This document shows, one piece after another, positions 18,535 to 27,012 of a stretch of DNA of 42,721 nt. The position numbers were made by a program, and so were the translations under genes. Numbering within the stretch: position 1 is the first letter of the stretch; the number at the start of each line of letters is the position of its first letter. The notes beneath the pieces were generated by a model. It was not told where the DNA came from. It did no database searches and saw nothing but the letters and a program-made list of their open reading frames with translations. The DNA is from M3007 sp964630705 (GTDB taxonomy: Bacteria > Bacteroidota > Bacteroidia > Chitinophagales > Saprospiraceae), in assembly GCA_964630705.1 (NCBI GenBank), contig CAZVZH010000013.1:1-42721 (forward strand), given 5' to 3'.

Positions 18535-19965
18535 CTAGTTCACACCCAAATCAAATTCCACCCGGCGGTTTTGCTTCCGGCCGGACTCGTATCGATTGTC
18601 GGCCACAGGCTTGGATTCGCCATAACCGGCGTGGCTCATGCGGGCAGCGGGCACACCTTTTTTAGTGAGGTAATCGTAACAGGCTTTGGCACGTTTCTCC
18701 GATAGCGCCTGGTTCATTTTATCGTCGCCAATGCTGTCGGTGTGGCCGCTGATGGTCAGTTGGTATTCCGGATAGCGTTGCATGAGGGCCACCACTTCGT
18801 CCAGAACGGCATAGGAGCTGGCCAGCAGGTTGGCGCTGCCGGTAGCGAACTGAACATTTTTCACCACGTTGGCCAAAATGGCCTTGTCTTCAGCCTTGAT
18901 TTCAGGGCAGCCTTTGTTCGAGGCGGGCCCGGCTTTATCCGGGCAGCGGTCTTCGTTGTCGTACACCCCGTCGCCGTCGGTGTCGGGGCAGCCCTTACCG
19001 GCCAGCGTGCCTTTTTTATCCGGGCAGAGGTCGTTTTTATCGGCGATGCCATCGCCGTCGCGGTCGGGGCAGCCTTTGGTAGCGGCGGGGCCTGCTTCGT
19101 CGGGGCAATCGTCATCAGCATCAGCGATGCCATCGTTATCGCGGTCGGGGCAGCCGAGGGTGACTTTGGGTCCTGCCTGATCTGGGCATTTATCGTCTTT
19201 ATCGACGATGCCGTCGCCATCGCGGTCGGGGCAGCCGCCGAGGGCGGCAGGCCCGGGCTCGTTTGGGCATTTGTCGTCCTTATCGGCTATGCCGTCGGCG
19301 TCGGCATCCGGGCAGCCCTGGGTTGCGAGCGGGCCGGCTTGGTCGGGACAGCGATCGTCGGGGTCGTTGATGCCGTCGCCGTCGCGGTCGGTGATGGGCG
19401 GCGGTGAGGCTTCGCCACCGAAGAATACGTGCAGGCCGACGCCGTGGTGCCAGCCGTCGAGGTCGTTGGTGGAAAACCGGTGTTGGGTTTGTACGGAAGC
19501 GTACAGGTTTTCCAGGATTTTCACATTCAGGCCAATGGCCACCGGGAAATTCAGGCCGAAATCGCTCTGGTCAATATTGTAAGCCGTGCCGATGCCTGCG
19601 TGAAGAAAAGGATTGAAGATGTTTCCGTGTTTGAAAAAGTTGTGCTGCAGCAACACATCCAGATTGCCCAAAACCTCTTTCCGGCCCAAAAAGCCGGAAG
19701 CGTCGGGGAAACTGGTTGTGCCGAGTTTCAGGGGGATGGCCAGGTAGGTGTTTTTAAACAAGCGGTTGTAGTAACTAACTTCGACACCCTGGCCGGTGGT
19801 GTTACCGTATACGTCGGAAAACTTCAAGTTGCTGGTGCTGAGCGGCGATTGGTAGTTGTACCAGGTAGGCCGGAATGCCAGGCTGTGTTTAGGCTGAGCT
19901 AATAAATTTGGGCTGGCAGCCAGCAAAAATAGAAAGAGGAGGAAAGCAGAGCATTGGTGCTTCAT
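18535..19965 (-). CDS. OmpA-family outer-membrane protein with thrombospondin type-3 repeats
   Basis: This 476-residue protein has a signal peptide (1-23), an N-terminal beta-barrel-like domain (about 25-185) and six calcium-binding-type repeats (193-355). The C-terminal OmpA peptidoglycan-binding domain (about 365-476) carries LTISGHTDSIGDD and LSEKRAKACYDYL. The barrel would sit in the outer membrane and the OmpA domain would hold the cell wall, making this a structural, abundant surface protein. It is read alone, between two terminators. A short hairpin (GCGCC/GGCGC) lies in the leader about 40 bases upstream of the start. Confidence 0.93.
   Translation of the reverse strand: MKHQCSAFLLFLFLLAASPNLLAQPKHSLAFRPTWYNYQSPLSTSNLKFSDVYGNTTGQGVEVSYYNRLFKNTYLAIPLKLGTTSFPDASGFLGRKEVLGNLDVLLQHNFFKHGNIFNPFLHAGIGTAYNIDQSDFGLNFPVAIGLNVKILENLYASVQTQHRFSTNDLDGWHHGVGLHVFFGGEASPPPITDRDGDGINDPDDRCPDQAGPLATQGCPDADADGIADKDDKCPNEPGPAALGGCPDRDGDGIVDKDDKCPDQAGPKVTLGCPDRDNDGIADADDDCPDEAGPAATKGCPDRDGDGIADKNDLCPDKKGTLAGKGCPDTDGDGVYDNEDRCPDKAGPASNKGCPEIKAEDKAILANVVKNVQFATGSANLLASSYAVLDEVVALMQRYPEYQLTISGHTDSIGDDKMNQALSEKRAKACYDYLTKKGVPAARMSHAGYGESKPVADNRYESGRKQNRRVEFDLGVN
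18901..19389 (-). repeat. Six tandem TSP type-3 repeat units inside the OmpA gene
   Basis: There are six units of about 27 residues each. They follow the pattern DxDxDGIxDxxDxCPDxxGPxxxxGCPD and span residues 193-355. The aspartates and paired cysteines are typical of calcium-binding thrombospondin type-3 repeats. The repeats are similar at DNA level too, so copy number may vary between strains. Confidence 0.9.
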
Positions 19966-20059
19966 TACGCAATGATTTGGTTAAAAAGATTGAAAAAGCA
20001 AAAGGCGCCTCAAGGCGCATTCACATAAAAATAAGGCTTGAGAAGGGGATAGAGGTAAC

Positions 20060-20094
20060 AAAAAAGCCGCTTTCGGGAGAAAAGCGGCTTTTTT
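20060..20094. terminator. Bidirectional terminator downstream of the ABC ATPase gene
   Basis: AAAAAAGCCGCTTT (20060-20073) and AAAGCGGCTTTTTT (20081-20094) form a perfect stem around a 7-base loop. On the minus strand it ends the ABC ATPase / gatC transcript about 20 bases after its stop codon. Confidence 0.9.
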
Positions 20095-20114
20095 AAAGAT
20101 ATTTTAATGACAGA

Positions 20115-20831
<717 letters not shown>

Positions 20832-20860
20832 AGGTTCAAAATCTTGTATAGTGTGAAGCG

Positions 20861-21037
20861 TTATTTTTTACGGCGGAAAACCAGGCCGGTGACCACCAGC
20901 AGCAGGCCGACAACCATGCTGGTCAGTTTGGCAATCAATTCGGGAAAGAAGAAATAGCCGACCAGGATCAAAAGGGTGGCAAAACCGATGGCTATGAGGA
21001 GCCAGGTCCAGAATTTAGACGTGTTATGGTTGGCCAT
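20861..21037 (-). CDS. Small two-helix membrane protein
   Basis: This 58-residue protein starts at the ATG at 21037; a TTG start at 21052 would overlap gatC by 4 bases. Two hydrophobic segments (WTWLLIAIGFATLLILVGYF and MVVGLLLVVTGLVF) are joined by a short amphipathic link, and the protein ends in RRKK. That positive end suggests the C-terminus is cytoplasmic. It lies between gatC and the ABC ATPase on one probable transcript. I recognise no family and assign no function. Confidence 0.65.
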   Translation of the reverse strand: MANHNTSKFWTWLLIAIGFATLLILVGYFFFPELIAKLTSMVVGLLLVVTGLVFRRKK

Positions 21038-21048
21038 AGTTTGGTTGT

Positions 21049-21336
21049 TCAATCGATTACTTTAGGTACTATAAAAAACTGACCGTCGTGGTCTGGGGCG
21101 TTTTGGAGCGCTTGGGCTGCGGTGCTGCTTGTTCCGGGTTCGTCTGCACGAAAACCCGACTGTGGCAGCGTAGGGTAGGCGAGTGGTTCTACCCCGGCAG
21201 TGTCCAACTCGAGCAGGCGGTCGACCATTTGAAGAATTTGATTCAGGTCGGACGCAAACCCAGGTTTTTCTTCCGGCGACAATTGTAGCCGGGCTAGTTT
21301 TTCGAGACGTGAAATAAGTGAATTGTCGGCTTGCAT
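21049..21336 (-). CDS. gatC: Asp/Glu-tRNA amidotransferase subunit C
   Basis: This 95-residue protein has the usual GatC length. Family features are LARLQLSPEE near the start, LNQILQMVDRLLELDT in the middle, the VEPLAYP segment, and the C-terminal FFIVPKVID. GatC stabilises the GatA-GatB complex that converts Glu-tRNA(Gln) or Asp-tRNA(Asn) to the amide. gatA and gatB are not nearby, which is common in Bacteroidota. It heads a minus-strand group with the small membrane protein and the ABC ATPase, and diverges from the deoxynucleoside kinase gene. Confidence 0.92.
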   Translation of the reverse strand: MQADNSLISRLEKLARLQLSPEEKPGFASDLNQILQMVDRLLELDTAGVEPLAYPTLPQSGFRADEPGTSSTAAQALQNAPDHDGQFFIVPKVID

Positions 21337-21412
21337 GGTAAAAGCTTAGATAATTGCGGGGGCCTGTTCGGCAAACTGCCTGGTATGCACGAACAACGTT
21401 CGACGATTTTTC

Positions 21413-21420
21413 TACCTTCG
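21413..21420 (+). promoter_or_regulatory. Possible -7 element upstream of the deoxynucleoside kinase gene
   Basis: TACCTTCG differs from TAnnTTTG at one base, is followed by CAGC, and ends 20 bases before the start codon. It is tentative because of the mismatch and the missing -33 element. Confidence 0.3.
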
Positions 21421-21440
21421 CAGCGCACAAAAGTAAAAGA

Positions 21441-22091
21441 ATGAACGGAACCTTACCCTCAGATAAGACGCTGATCAAACATGTGGCGATTGCCGGAAAT
21501 ATCGGCGCCGGAAAAACCACCCTGAGCGAAATGCTCGCCCGACACTTCGGCTGGGATGTGCACTATGAAGACACCGAAAACAACCCTTACCTCGCTGATT
21601 TTTACCTCGACATGAAGCGTTGGTCGTTTAACCTCCAGGTGTTTTTCCTTTCCAGCCGTTACCAGCAAATGTTGCGCATTCAACAAGGCAACCGGACGGT
21701 GATTCAAGACCGGACGATCTACGAAGACGCCTACATTTTCGCACCCAACCTGGCCGATATGGGCCTGATGGAACGCCGCGATTTTGAAAACTACACCCAC
21801 CTGTTCCAATCGATCATCTCGCAAATCAAGCCGCCAGATTTGATGATTTACCTGCGCGCCAGCATTCCCACGCTCGTCGAACACATCCAGATGCGCGGGC
21901 GCGACTACGAGGGCAGTATCAGCATCGAGTACCTCAAGCGCCTGAATGAACGCTACGAAAACTGGATCACCAACTACGGCGACGGCCGCCTGCTGATCAT
22001 TAATGTCGACAACCTCGATTTTCAAAACAGCCTGGAAGATTCCGGCAAGGTACTGGAAATGGTTCAGGCCGAATTACACGGGTTGTTCTGA
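21441..22091 (+). CDS. Deoxynucleoside kinase (dNK family)
   Basis: This 216-residue enzyme has the P-loop GNIGAGKTT (19-27), the DRTIYEDAYIF segment (the DRS/ERS-like base-sensing motif region) and the lid arginines RGRDYE. It phosphorylates deoxynucleosides with ATP for nucleotide salvage. Similarity to bacterial deoxyadenosine/deoxyguanosine kinases makes purine substrates likely, but specificity is inference. The ATG at 21441 gives the usual short lead before the P-loop. The stop codon overlaps the start of the next gene by one base (TGATG), so the two are translationally coupled. Confidence 0.92.
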   Translation: MNGTLPSDKTLIKHVAIAGNIGAGKTTLSEMLARHFGWDVHYEDTENNPYLADFYLDMKRWSFNLQVFFLSSRYQQMLRIQQGNRTVIQDRTIYEDAYIFAPNLADMGLMERRDFENYTHLFQSIISQIKPPDLMIYLRASIPTLVEHIQMRGRDYEGSISIEYLKRLNERYENWITNYGDGRLLIINVDNLDFQNSLEDSGKVLEMVQAELHGLF

Positions 22092-22447
22092 TGGATATCG
22101 AAGATTTTCGGGCGTACTGCCTGGCTAAAAAAGGCGCCAGTGAGGATTTTCCCTTCGACGAAGTGACCCTTTGCCTTCGTGTGATGGGTAAAATTTTTGC
22201 TATTACCGGGCTGGACAATGAACGGTTTCAAGTCAACCTGAAATGCGACCCAGACAATGCCCTGGAACTCCGGGAGCGTTATCCGGAGATACAGCCCGGC
22301 TGGCACATGCACAAAGCGCACTGGAATACCGTCGATTTTGAGGGAAGCCTTGACACTCAGCTGCTGTGCCGTCTGATCGATCACTCTTACGCGCTGGTAG
22401 TAAAATCGCTGAAAAAAGCGGACCGCCTGGCGCTGGAGAACCTTTAA
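22091..22447 (+). CDS. MmcQ/YjbR family protein
   Basis: This 118-residue protein shows the MmcQ/YjbR layout: the opening DFRAYCLAKKGASEDFPFD, a central VMGKIFAI and VNLKCDPDNA, and the late WNTVDFEGSL and LIDHSYALVVKSL. The fold is a CyaY-like, possibly DNA-binding domain; the biological role is not established. It overlaps the kinase gene by one base and converges with the CDF transporter gene after one base. Small size and cytoplasmic location fit the family. Confidence 0.85.
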   Translation: MDIEDFRAYCLAKKGASEDFPFDEVTLCLRVMGKIFAITGLDNERFQVNLKCDPDNALELRERYPEIQPGWHMHKAHWNTVDFEGSLDTQLLCRLIDHSYALVVKSLKKADRLALENL

Positions 22448-22448
22448 C

Positions 22449-23375
22449 CTACCGGCAATCTTTATGCTGGCAAGCATCCGATTCGAATTCGGTTTCGAGG
22501 GTGGCATGCCCAATGTTCAGGTGTTCCAAGGCATGGCGAAACCGGGATTTCACCTGGCAAATTTCCGCCGAAACCAGTCCATCGCGCAGCACAATATGTG
22601 CTGTGAGCGCATTTTCCATGGTGCTCATCGCCCAGATGTGCAAGTGGTGAATATCGACGATGCCCTCAATTTTTAAGGCGGCAGTCCGGACTTCCGCCGG
22701 GTCGATTTGCGGCGGCACACCGTCGAGCGCCAGTCGAAAACTATCGCGCAACACCCCCCAAGTACTCCAAACAATTACCGCCAAAATGACAAAACTGATA
22801 CCCGGATCAATCCACTGCCAGCTGGTCCATTGCATCAGCAAGCCGGCCAGCACCACGCCGGCCGACACCGCTGCGTCGGCGGCCAGGTGCAGGTAGGCGC
22901 CCTTCACGTTCAGATCGTGCTCCTGGTCGCGGTGAAACAACCAGGCCGACAGCGAATTAACCAGAATGCCGGCCCCGGCTACCAACGCCACGGTAAAACC
23001 GGGGATTTCCGGTGGGCTACTCCATCGCCGGATCGCTTCGTAGCCGATGCCGCCCACCGCTGCCAGCAGCAACAAACCGTTGAACAAGGAGGCCCAGACT
23101 GTAAATTTTTGAAAACCGTAGGAGTAACTTTTCGTCGCCTGGCGTCGCGCCAGGCGGAAGGCAAACATCGACAACAACAAACTACCCACGTCACTCAAAT
23201 TGTGACCGGCATCGGTGATCAGCGCCAGCGATCCGGTTTTCAGCCCGGCTACCACTTCCACCACAACAAAAACCAGGTTGAGCCCGATTCCCCAGGCAAA
23301 GGCCCGGTTGAGCCGATCGCCGCTTGGCGCCGGATGGTGGTGGTGGTGATGCCCGTGTTCGTGACGGTTAGCCAT
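22449..23375 (-). CDS. Cation diffusion facilitator metal exporter (CzcD/ZitB-like)
   Basis: This 308-residue protein starts with a His-rich tail (HEHGHHHHHH), typical of zinc or cobalt exporters. About six transmembrane helices follow. The metal site is visible as Asp55 and His58/Asp62 in TDAGHNLSD, and in HLAADAAVSAG of the fifth helix. The C-terminal cytoplasmic domain contains IHHLHIWAM and ends with a Cys/His group (CQHKDC). It would export Zn2+, Co2+ or a related ion by proton antiport. It is the last gene of the minus-strand metal cluster. Confidence 0.93.
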   Translation of the reverse strand: MANRHEHGHHHHHHPAPSGDRLNRAFAWGIGLNLVFVVVEVVAGLKTGSLALITDAGHNLSDVGSLLLSMFAFRLARRQATKSYSYGFQKFTVWASLFNGLLLLAAVGGIGYEAIRRWSSPPEIPGFTVALVAGAGILVNSLSAWLFHRDQEHDLNVKGAYLHLAADAAVSAGVVLAGLLMQWTSWQWIDPGISFVILAVIVWSTWGVLRDSFRLALDGVPPQIDPAEVRTAALKIEGIVDIHHLHIWAMSTMENALTAHIVLRDGLVSAEICQVKSRFRHALEHLNIGHATLETEFESDACQHKDCR

Positions 23376-23402
23376 AAATTAAAGTTTCTTCAAAACGCCC
23401 GC

Positions 23403-24005
23403 TTATTCAAGCCACAACAATGCCAGTCCGGACAAGATCAGCGTAACGCCTGTAATCAATCCGGCACTGTGCTCCCAAGCGTGCCAGTCGAGCCGGTTTA
23501 GGCCGCGCAAAGCCAGCCAGACCCACACCAGCATACCGCTGATGGTGACCAGGGCGTAAACCAGCGCCAACAGCAGCACGAAACCCCAGCCAAACGGCCC
23601 AGCCGCCAGAAAGAAACCTTCAATTTCAAGGCAGGGGGAAAGAAACATAGCGATGGCCAAGGTACCTACTACACCCCAGCGCGTGCTGGGGCGGCTCAGG
23701 TGAAAGTGGTGGTGCCGGTAGTGTTGGTACAGGTAAAAGGCGCCCAAGGCGCTCAGTAGTGCCGGGGCCAAAAAATGGCTGAAAATTTTCCAATTCACAG
23801 CCAGAACGCCGCCTGCCACCGCGAGTAAACCACCGAAAAGTACCGTGCTGCCGACATGTGCCAACCCGGTCACCAGGGTAATCCACAGGGTATGGCGTTG
23901 CGTCCAGCCCTCCTGTTTGCTGATGGCCAACACGGGCAGCCAATGACTGGGAATCAAGGCGTGAAAAATGCTCAGCAAGGTGCTGCCGATGAGGAGCGCG
24001 GTCAT
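23403..24005 (-). CDS. Multi-pass membrane protein, NicO/RcnA-like putative metal permease
   Basis: This 200-residue protein has about six hydrophobic segments. FHALIPSHWLP (14-24) in the first helix resembles the His-containing signature of NicO/RcnA-type nickel-cobalt permeases. A cytoplasmic HYRHHHFH stretch (95-102) could bind metal, and LSPCLEIEG (123-130) is a second polar motif inside the membrane. The gene lies 27 bases upstream of the CDF gene and just after the small metal-cluster genes. Family assignment is by motif only; direction and metal are unknown. Confidence 0.65.
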   Translation of the reverse strand: MTALLIGSTLLSIFHALIPSHWLPVLAISKQEGWTQRHTLWITLVTGLAHVGSTVLFGGLLAVAGGVLAVNWKIFSHFLAPALLSALGAFYLYQHYRHHHFHLSRPSTRWGVVGTLAIAMFLSPCLEIEGFFLAAGPFGWGFVLLLALVYALVTISGMLVWVWLALRGLNRLDWHAWEHSAGLITGVTLILSGLALLWLE

Positions 24006-24017
24006 GTTTAGAGCGGG

Positions 24018-24329
24018 TCAGTTGGCAGGAGGTTGTATCGCTAATTTAGCCGCCAGCGCCGAAGAAATAGGATCGGCATAGACGCCATAAGCATTCACCA
24101 AAACGCCATTGAGGCCATTTTTCCCTTTAATTGCATAAACGATGGCGCTGTCTGCCGGGTTGGTTTCGCCCTCAAAACGGTAGTATTCCACAATCTCGAA
24201 GTCCTCCGGGTGTAGTTCCAGTTCGGTGCTGGGGCAGCGCAGCCGGTCGGTTTTCAGGTCGAAATCCGACGTGAACCCCCGCGCGCGCAAATCGTCGAGC
24301 GCTTCTATTAAACTGCTAAATTGTTTCAT
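24018..24329 (-). CDS. Small conserved Bacteroidota protein (family often misnamed phosphoribosylpyrophosphate synthetase)
   Basis: This 103-residue soluble protein opens with LIEALDDLRARGFTSDF, followed by LHPEDFEIVEYYRFEGETNP and VYAIKGKNGLNGVLVNAYG. I recognise it as a small Bacteroidota family that databases often label PRPP synthetase. None of the PRPP-synthetase motifs (PRPP-binding loop, flexible loop, length of about 310 residues) is present, so that name should not be used. It is encoded inside the copper/metal cluster, 12 bases before the NicO-like gene in transcription order. Its function is unknown. Confidence 0.75.
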   Translation of the reverse strand: MKQFSSLIEALDDLRARGFTSDFDLKTDRLRCPSTELELHPEDFEIVEYYRFEGETNPADSAIVYAIKGKNGLNGVLVNAYGVYADPISSALAAKLAIQPPAN

Positions 24330-24353
24330 GGCTTAAAGGTCTGAATTTTCAAT

Positions 24354-24572
24354 TTAATTCTCCGGTTCCGACCGGTAACCGGCAGCCTGTAGGGCTTTTT
24401 GCACTGATGCTGCACCGTCGGCGGCATCTGCTACTTCAACGGTTAGTAGTTTATCCGGATGTTGTAAGTCTACTTCCCAGTTCAATACGCCCTCGGCCTG
24501 GTTCAGGTTGGGAGTTACGGCCGCTATGCAGCCCATACATTTGATGTTGGTTTTAAAACGCAGCTTTTTCAT
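24354..24572 (-). CDS. Heavy-metal-associated (HMA) domain protein, copper-chaperone-like
   Basis: This 72-residue single domain starts at the ATG at 24572. An in-frame GTG at 24593 would add 7 residues but lies in the repeat. The metal motif is KCMGC near residue 12, in the place of the usual MxCxxC, and the fold pattern is beta-alpha-beta-beta-alpha-beta (NWEVDL, LLTVEV, VQKALQAAGY). It would bind Cu(I) and hand it to CopA, encoded 126 bases upstream. The repeat element fills most of that interval. Confidence 0.85.
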   Translation of the reverse strand: MKKLRFKTNIKCMGCIAAVTPNLNQAEGVLNWEVDLQHPDKLLTVEVADAADGAASVQKALQAAGYRSEPEN

Positions 24573-24588
24573 GGTTTTGAATGTTTGG

Positions 24589-24687
24589 ATCACACTACTG
24601 GATATTTTCGGTAAAGACCTTCCAGGTTTCGTAATCCTGGAAGGTCTTAATTCTCCGAAAGAACAAAATGTCGTCCAGTAGTGTGAT
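24589..24687. repeat. MITE-like nested palindrome inside the copper cluster
   Basis: A perfect 14-bp outer inverted repeat (24589-24602 with 24674-24687) encloses a perfect 13-bp hairpin (24614-24626 with 24636-24648, 9-base loop). The inner arms read AAGACCTTCCAGG and its complement. The element is about 99 bases, non-coding, and lies between copA and the HMA gene. It looks like a mobile miniature element and could also act as an mRNA processing or attenuation hairpin. Confidence 0.78.
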
Positions 24688-24698
24688 TAGGCATACTC

Positions 24699-26912
24699 TT
24701 AAAATTTAAACTTTCGAAGCAGCAGGCTATTGCTGACCACCGAAACCGAACTCAGCGCCATGGCGGCGCCGGCCAGCATGGGGTTGAGTAAAAAACTAGT
24801 CCAGGGATAAAGGATTCCCGCAGCGACCGGGATGCCAATTACATTGTAAATGAAGGCCCAGAACAGGTTTTGCCGGATGGTTGCCACTGTTTTTTTCGAC
24901 AGGCGAAAGGCTGCGGGCAAACGCGAGATATCGGAAGACAGCAGCGCCATTTGCGCGGTTTCCAGCGCTACGTCGGCTCCTTTCCCCATGGCAATACTCA
25001 CATCGGCCTGGGCCATGGCTTCGGCGTCGTTGATCCCGTCGCCGACCATGGCCACCTGGTGGCCGGCAGTTTGTAAATCTCGAATTACGGCCGATTTCCC
25101 GGCGGGCAGCAAGCCGCCTTGCGCATGCTCCAGGCCCAGGCTGCGGGCAATGGCTGCGACGGTGTCGGGGTTGTCTCCACTGAGTATGCGCACCTGAATG
25201 CCATCCCTTTGCAGTGTTTCAACAGCGGCGCGGGCGCCAGGCTTCAGCGGGTCCTGGATGGCGAGCAGCCCAACAAGTTTTTGACCCGCTGCCACGTACA
25301 CCACCGTTCGGGCTTCCGCCTGCCATTGGGCGGCTAGCTGCCGGGCCTCATGCGGCAAGTCGACGCTTTCGCGTTCCATCAGTGCTGTATTGCCGATGCT
25401 GTACCGGAGGCCGTCTGCCTCGGCTTGTACGCCCGAACCGGTAATACTTTCAAACCCGCTGATGGTAACATCCGCCTTAGCCTGCGCTTCAAAAGCGGTT
25501 GCCAGGGCGGTTGCTAGCGGGTGTTCGGAGCGGCTTTCCAGGGCATGTACGATTGATTTGAGCGGTTCCGGGTTGTCGACCCACCATTTTTCACCGGTCA
25601 GCAGAGGTTTGCCTTCGGTGAGCGTTCCTGTTTTATCCAGCACGATTGCAGTAATTTCATGGGCAGTCTCCAGGCTTTCAGCGTCTTTGATCAAAATGCC
25701 CAATTCGGCGCCGCGGCCTACGCCGGCCATTATGGCGGTAGGCGTGGCCAGGCCTAAGGCGCAGGGGCAGGCGATCACCAGTACAGTGATGCTGGTGAGG
25801 AGGGCGTAGTGGAGGGCCTGCGGACCGCCAAAAAAGAGCCAGGTCACAAAGGTTAGCACGGAAATAGCCAGAACGACCGGTACGAATATGCCGGCAATTT
25901 TATCCACCAGCCGTTGCACGGGCGCTTTGCTGCCCTGGGCTTGCTGGACGGCCCGGATGATTTGAGCCAATAAAGTGTCGGCGCCTACTTTTTCGGCAAA
26001 AAACTCCAGGCTGCCGTTTTGGTTGAGCGTGCCGGCAAAGAGGGCGCTTTTTTCCGATTTTAAAACTGGAACAGGCTCGCCCGATAACATGCTTTCGTCG
26101 ACATAGGACGTCCCTTGGGCTACCGTACCGTCGACAGGGATTTTAGCGCCGGGTTTGACGAGTAGCCGGTCGCCGATGCGCACCTGAGCGATGGGGATTT
26201 CCTCCAGGGTGCCGGCGGCGCCGAACCGCGTTACGGAATTGGGTTGTAGCCCCATCAATTTTTTTATAGCAAAGGAGGTATTGGCTTTGGCGTTTTCCTC
26301 CAGCAATTTTCCCAGCAAAATGAAAAAAACTACCACTGCTGCAGCCTCGAAGTAGACGTGCGCTTCCAGGCCGCCCTGCTCCCAAAAATTTGGAAAAATG
26401 GTAGTGCCAGCGCTGAACAAAAAAGCGATTCCGGTGCTGAGGGCCACCAGGGTGTCCATGTTGGCCTTTTTATGCCGGGCTTGCTTCCAAGCGTGATGAA
26501 AAAAGCGCCGCCCAAACCAAAAAACCACAGGCGCCGAAAGGGTCATCATAACCCAATTGGCTCCGGGCAGGCGCATGAAAAACATGCCAATTACAAAAAC
26601 GGGAAGAGCCAGCATGCCCGCCCCGATGGTATCCCTGCGCAGCTGGTGCAGTTGTAGCCGTTGGTGGTCTTCCTGTTTGCTTGTGGTGTTTTCTTCTGAA
26701 AGGAGGAGGTCGTAACCAATGGACTGCACGGCTTGGCGGATCGCTTCCGGGTTGGTTTGCGCATTGTCGTAACTGACTTGGAGGCTTTGGTTGGCAAAGT
26801 TGACGCTGGCTTGCAACACACCGGGTTGGCTTGCGACAATACTTTCTACGCTTACGGCACAGGCTGCGCAACTCATTTCCAGGACTGGGAAGGTGCTTTT
26901 TATCTGGCCCAT
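24699..26912 (-). CDS. copA: Copper-translocating P1B-type ATPase
   Basis: This 737-residue transporter has one N-terminal HMA domain with CAAC (15-18). About eight helices follow, with the ion-site CPC at 382-384, phosphorylation DKTGT at 426-430, SEHP at 462-465 and GDGIND at 624-629. YN (689-690) and the MALSS segment near 718 complete the Cu(I)-ATPase pattern. It exports Cu(I) from the cytoplasm using ATP. The gene is preceded by an HMA-AraC regulator and followed by an HMA chaperone, which supports copper rather than zinc or cadmium. Confidence 0.95.
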   Translation of the reverse strand: MGQIKSTFPVLEMSCAACAVSVESIVASQPGVLQASVNFANQSLQVSYDNAQTNPEAIRQAVQSIGYDLLLSEENTTSKQEDHQRLQLHQLRRDTIGAGMLALPVFVIGMFFMRLPGANWVMMTLSAPVVFWFGRRFFHHAWKQARHKKANMDTLVALSTGIAFLFSAGTTIFPNFWEQGGLEAHVYFEAAAVVVFFILLGKLLEENAKANTSFAIKKLMGLQPNSVTRFGAAGTLEEIPIAQVRIGDRLLVKPGAKIPVDGTVAQGTSYVDESMLSGEPVPVLKSEKSALFAGTLNQNGSLEFFAEKVGADTLLAQIIRAVQQAQGSKAPVQRLVDKIAGIFVPVVLAISVLTFVTWLFFGGPQALHYALLTSITVLVIACPCALGLATPTAIMAGVGRGAELGILIKDAESLETAHEITAIVLDKTGTLTEGKPLLTGEKWWVDNPEPLKSIVHALESRSEHPLATALATAFEAQAKADVTISGFESITGSGVQAEADGLRYSIGNTALMERESVDLPHEARQLAAQWQAEARTVVYVAAGQKLVGLLAIQDPLKPGARAAVETLQRDGIQVRILSGDNPDTVAAIARSLGLEHAQGGLLPAGKSAVIRDLQTAGHQVAMVGDGINDAEAMAQADVSIAMGKGADVALETAQMALLSSDISRLPAAFRLSKKTVATIRQNLFWAFIYNVIGIPVAAGILYPWTSFLLNPMLAGAAMALSSVSVVSNSLLLRKFKF

Positions 26913-27012
26913 GTTTTTTGCTACAAATATGGGGCGATGCGGGTGATTTGGCGTTACAGGTTTTTGGATGGAGTTTTCAGAATTTTGAAAAATTAAAACC
27001 TCAAACAGCCGC

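Noticed and set aside
18742..19407. A 221-codon plus-strand frame with Ala/Val/Gly repeats
   Set aside because: The repeats are the reverse reading of the TSP type-3 units of the OmpA gene.
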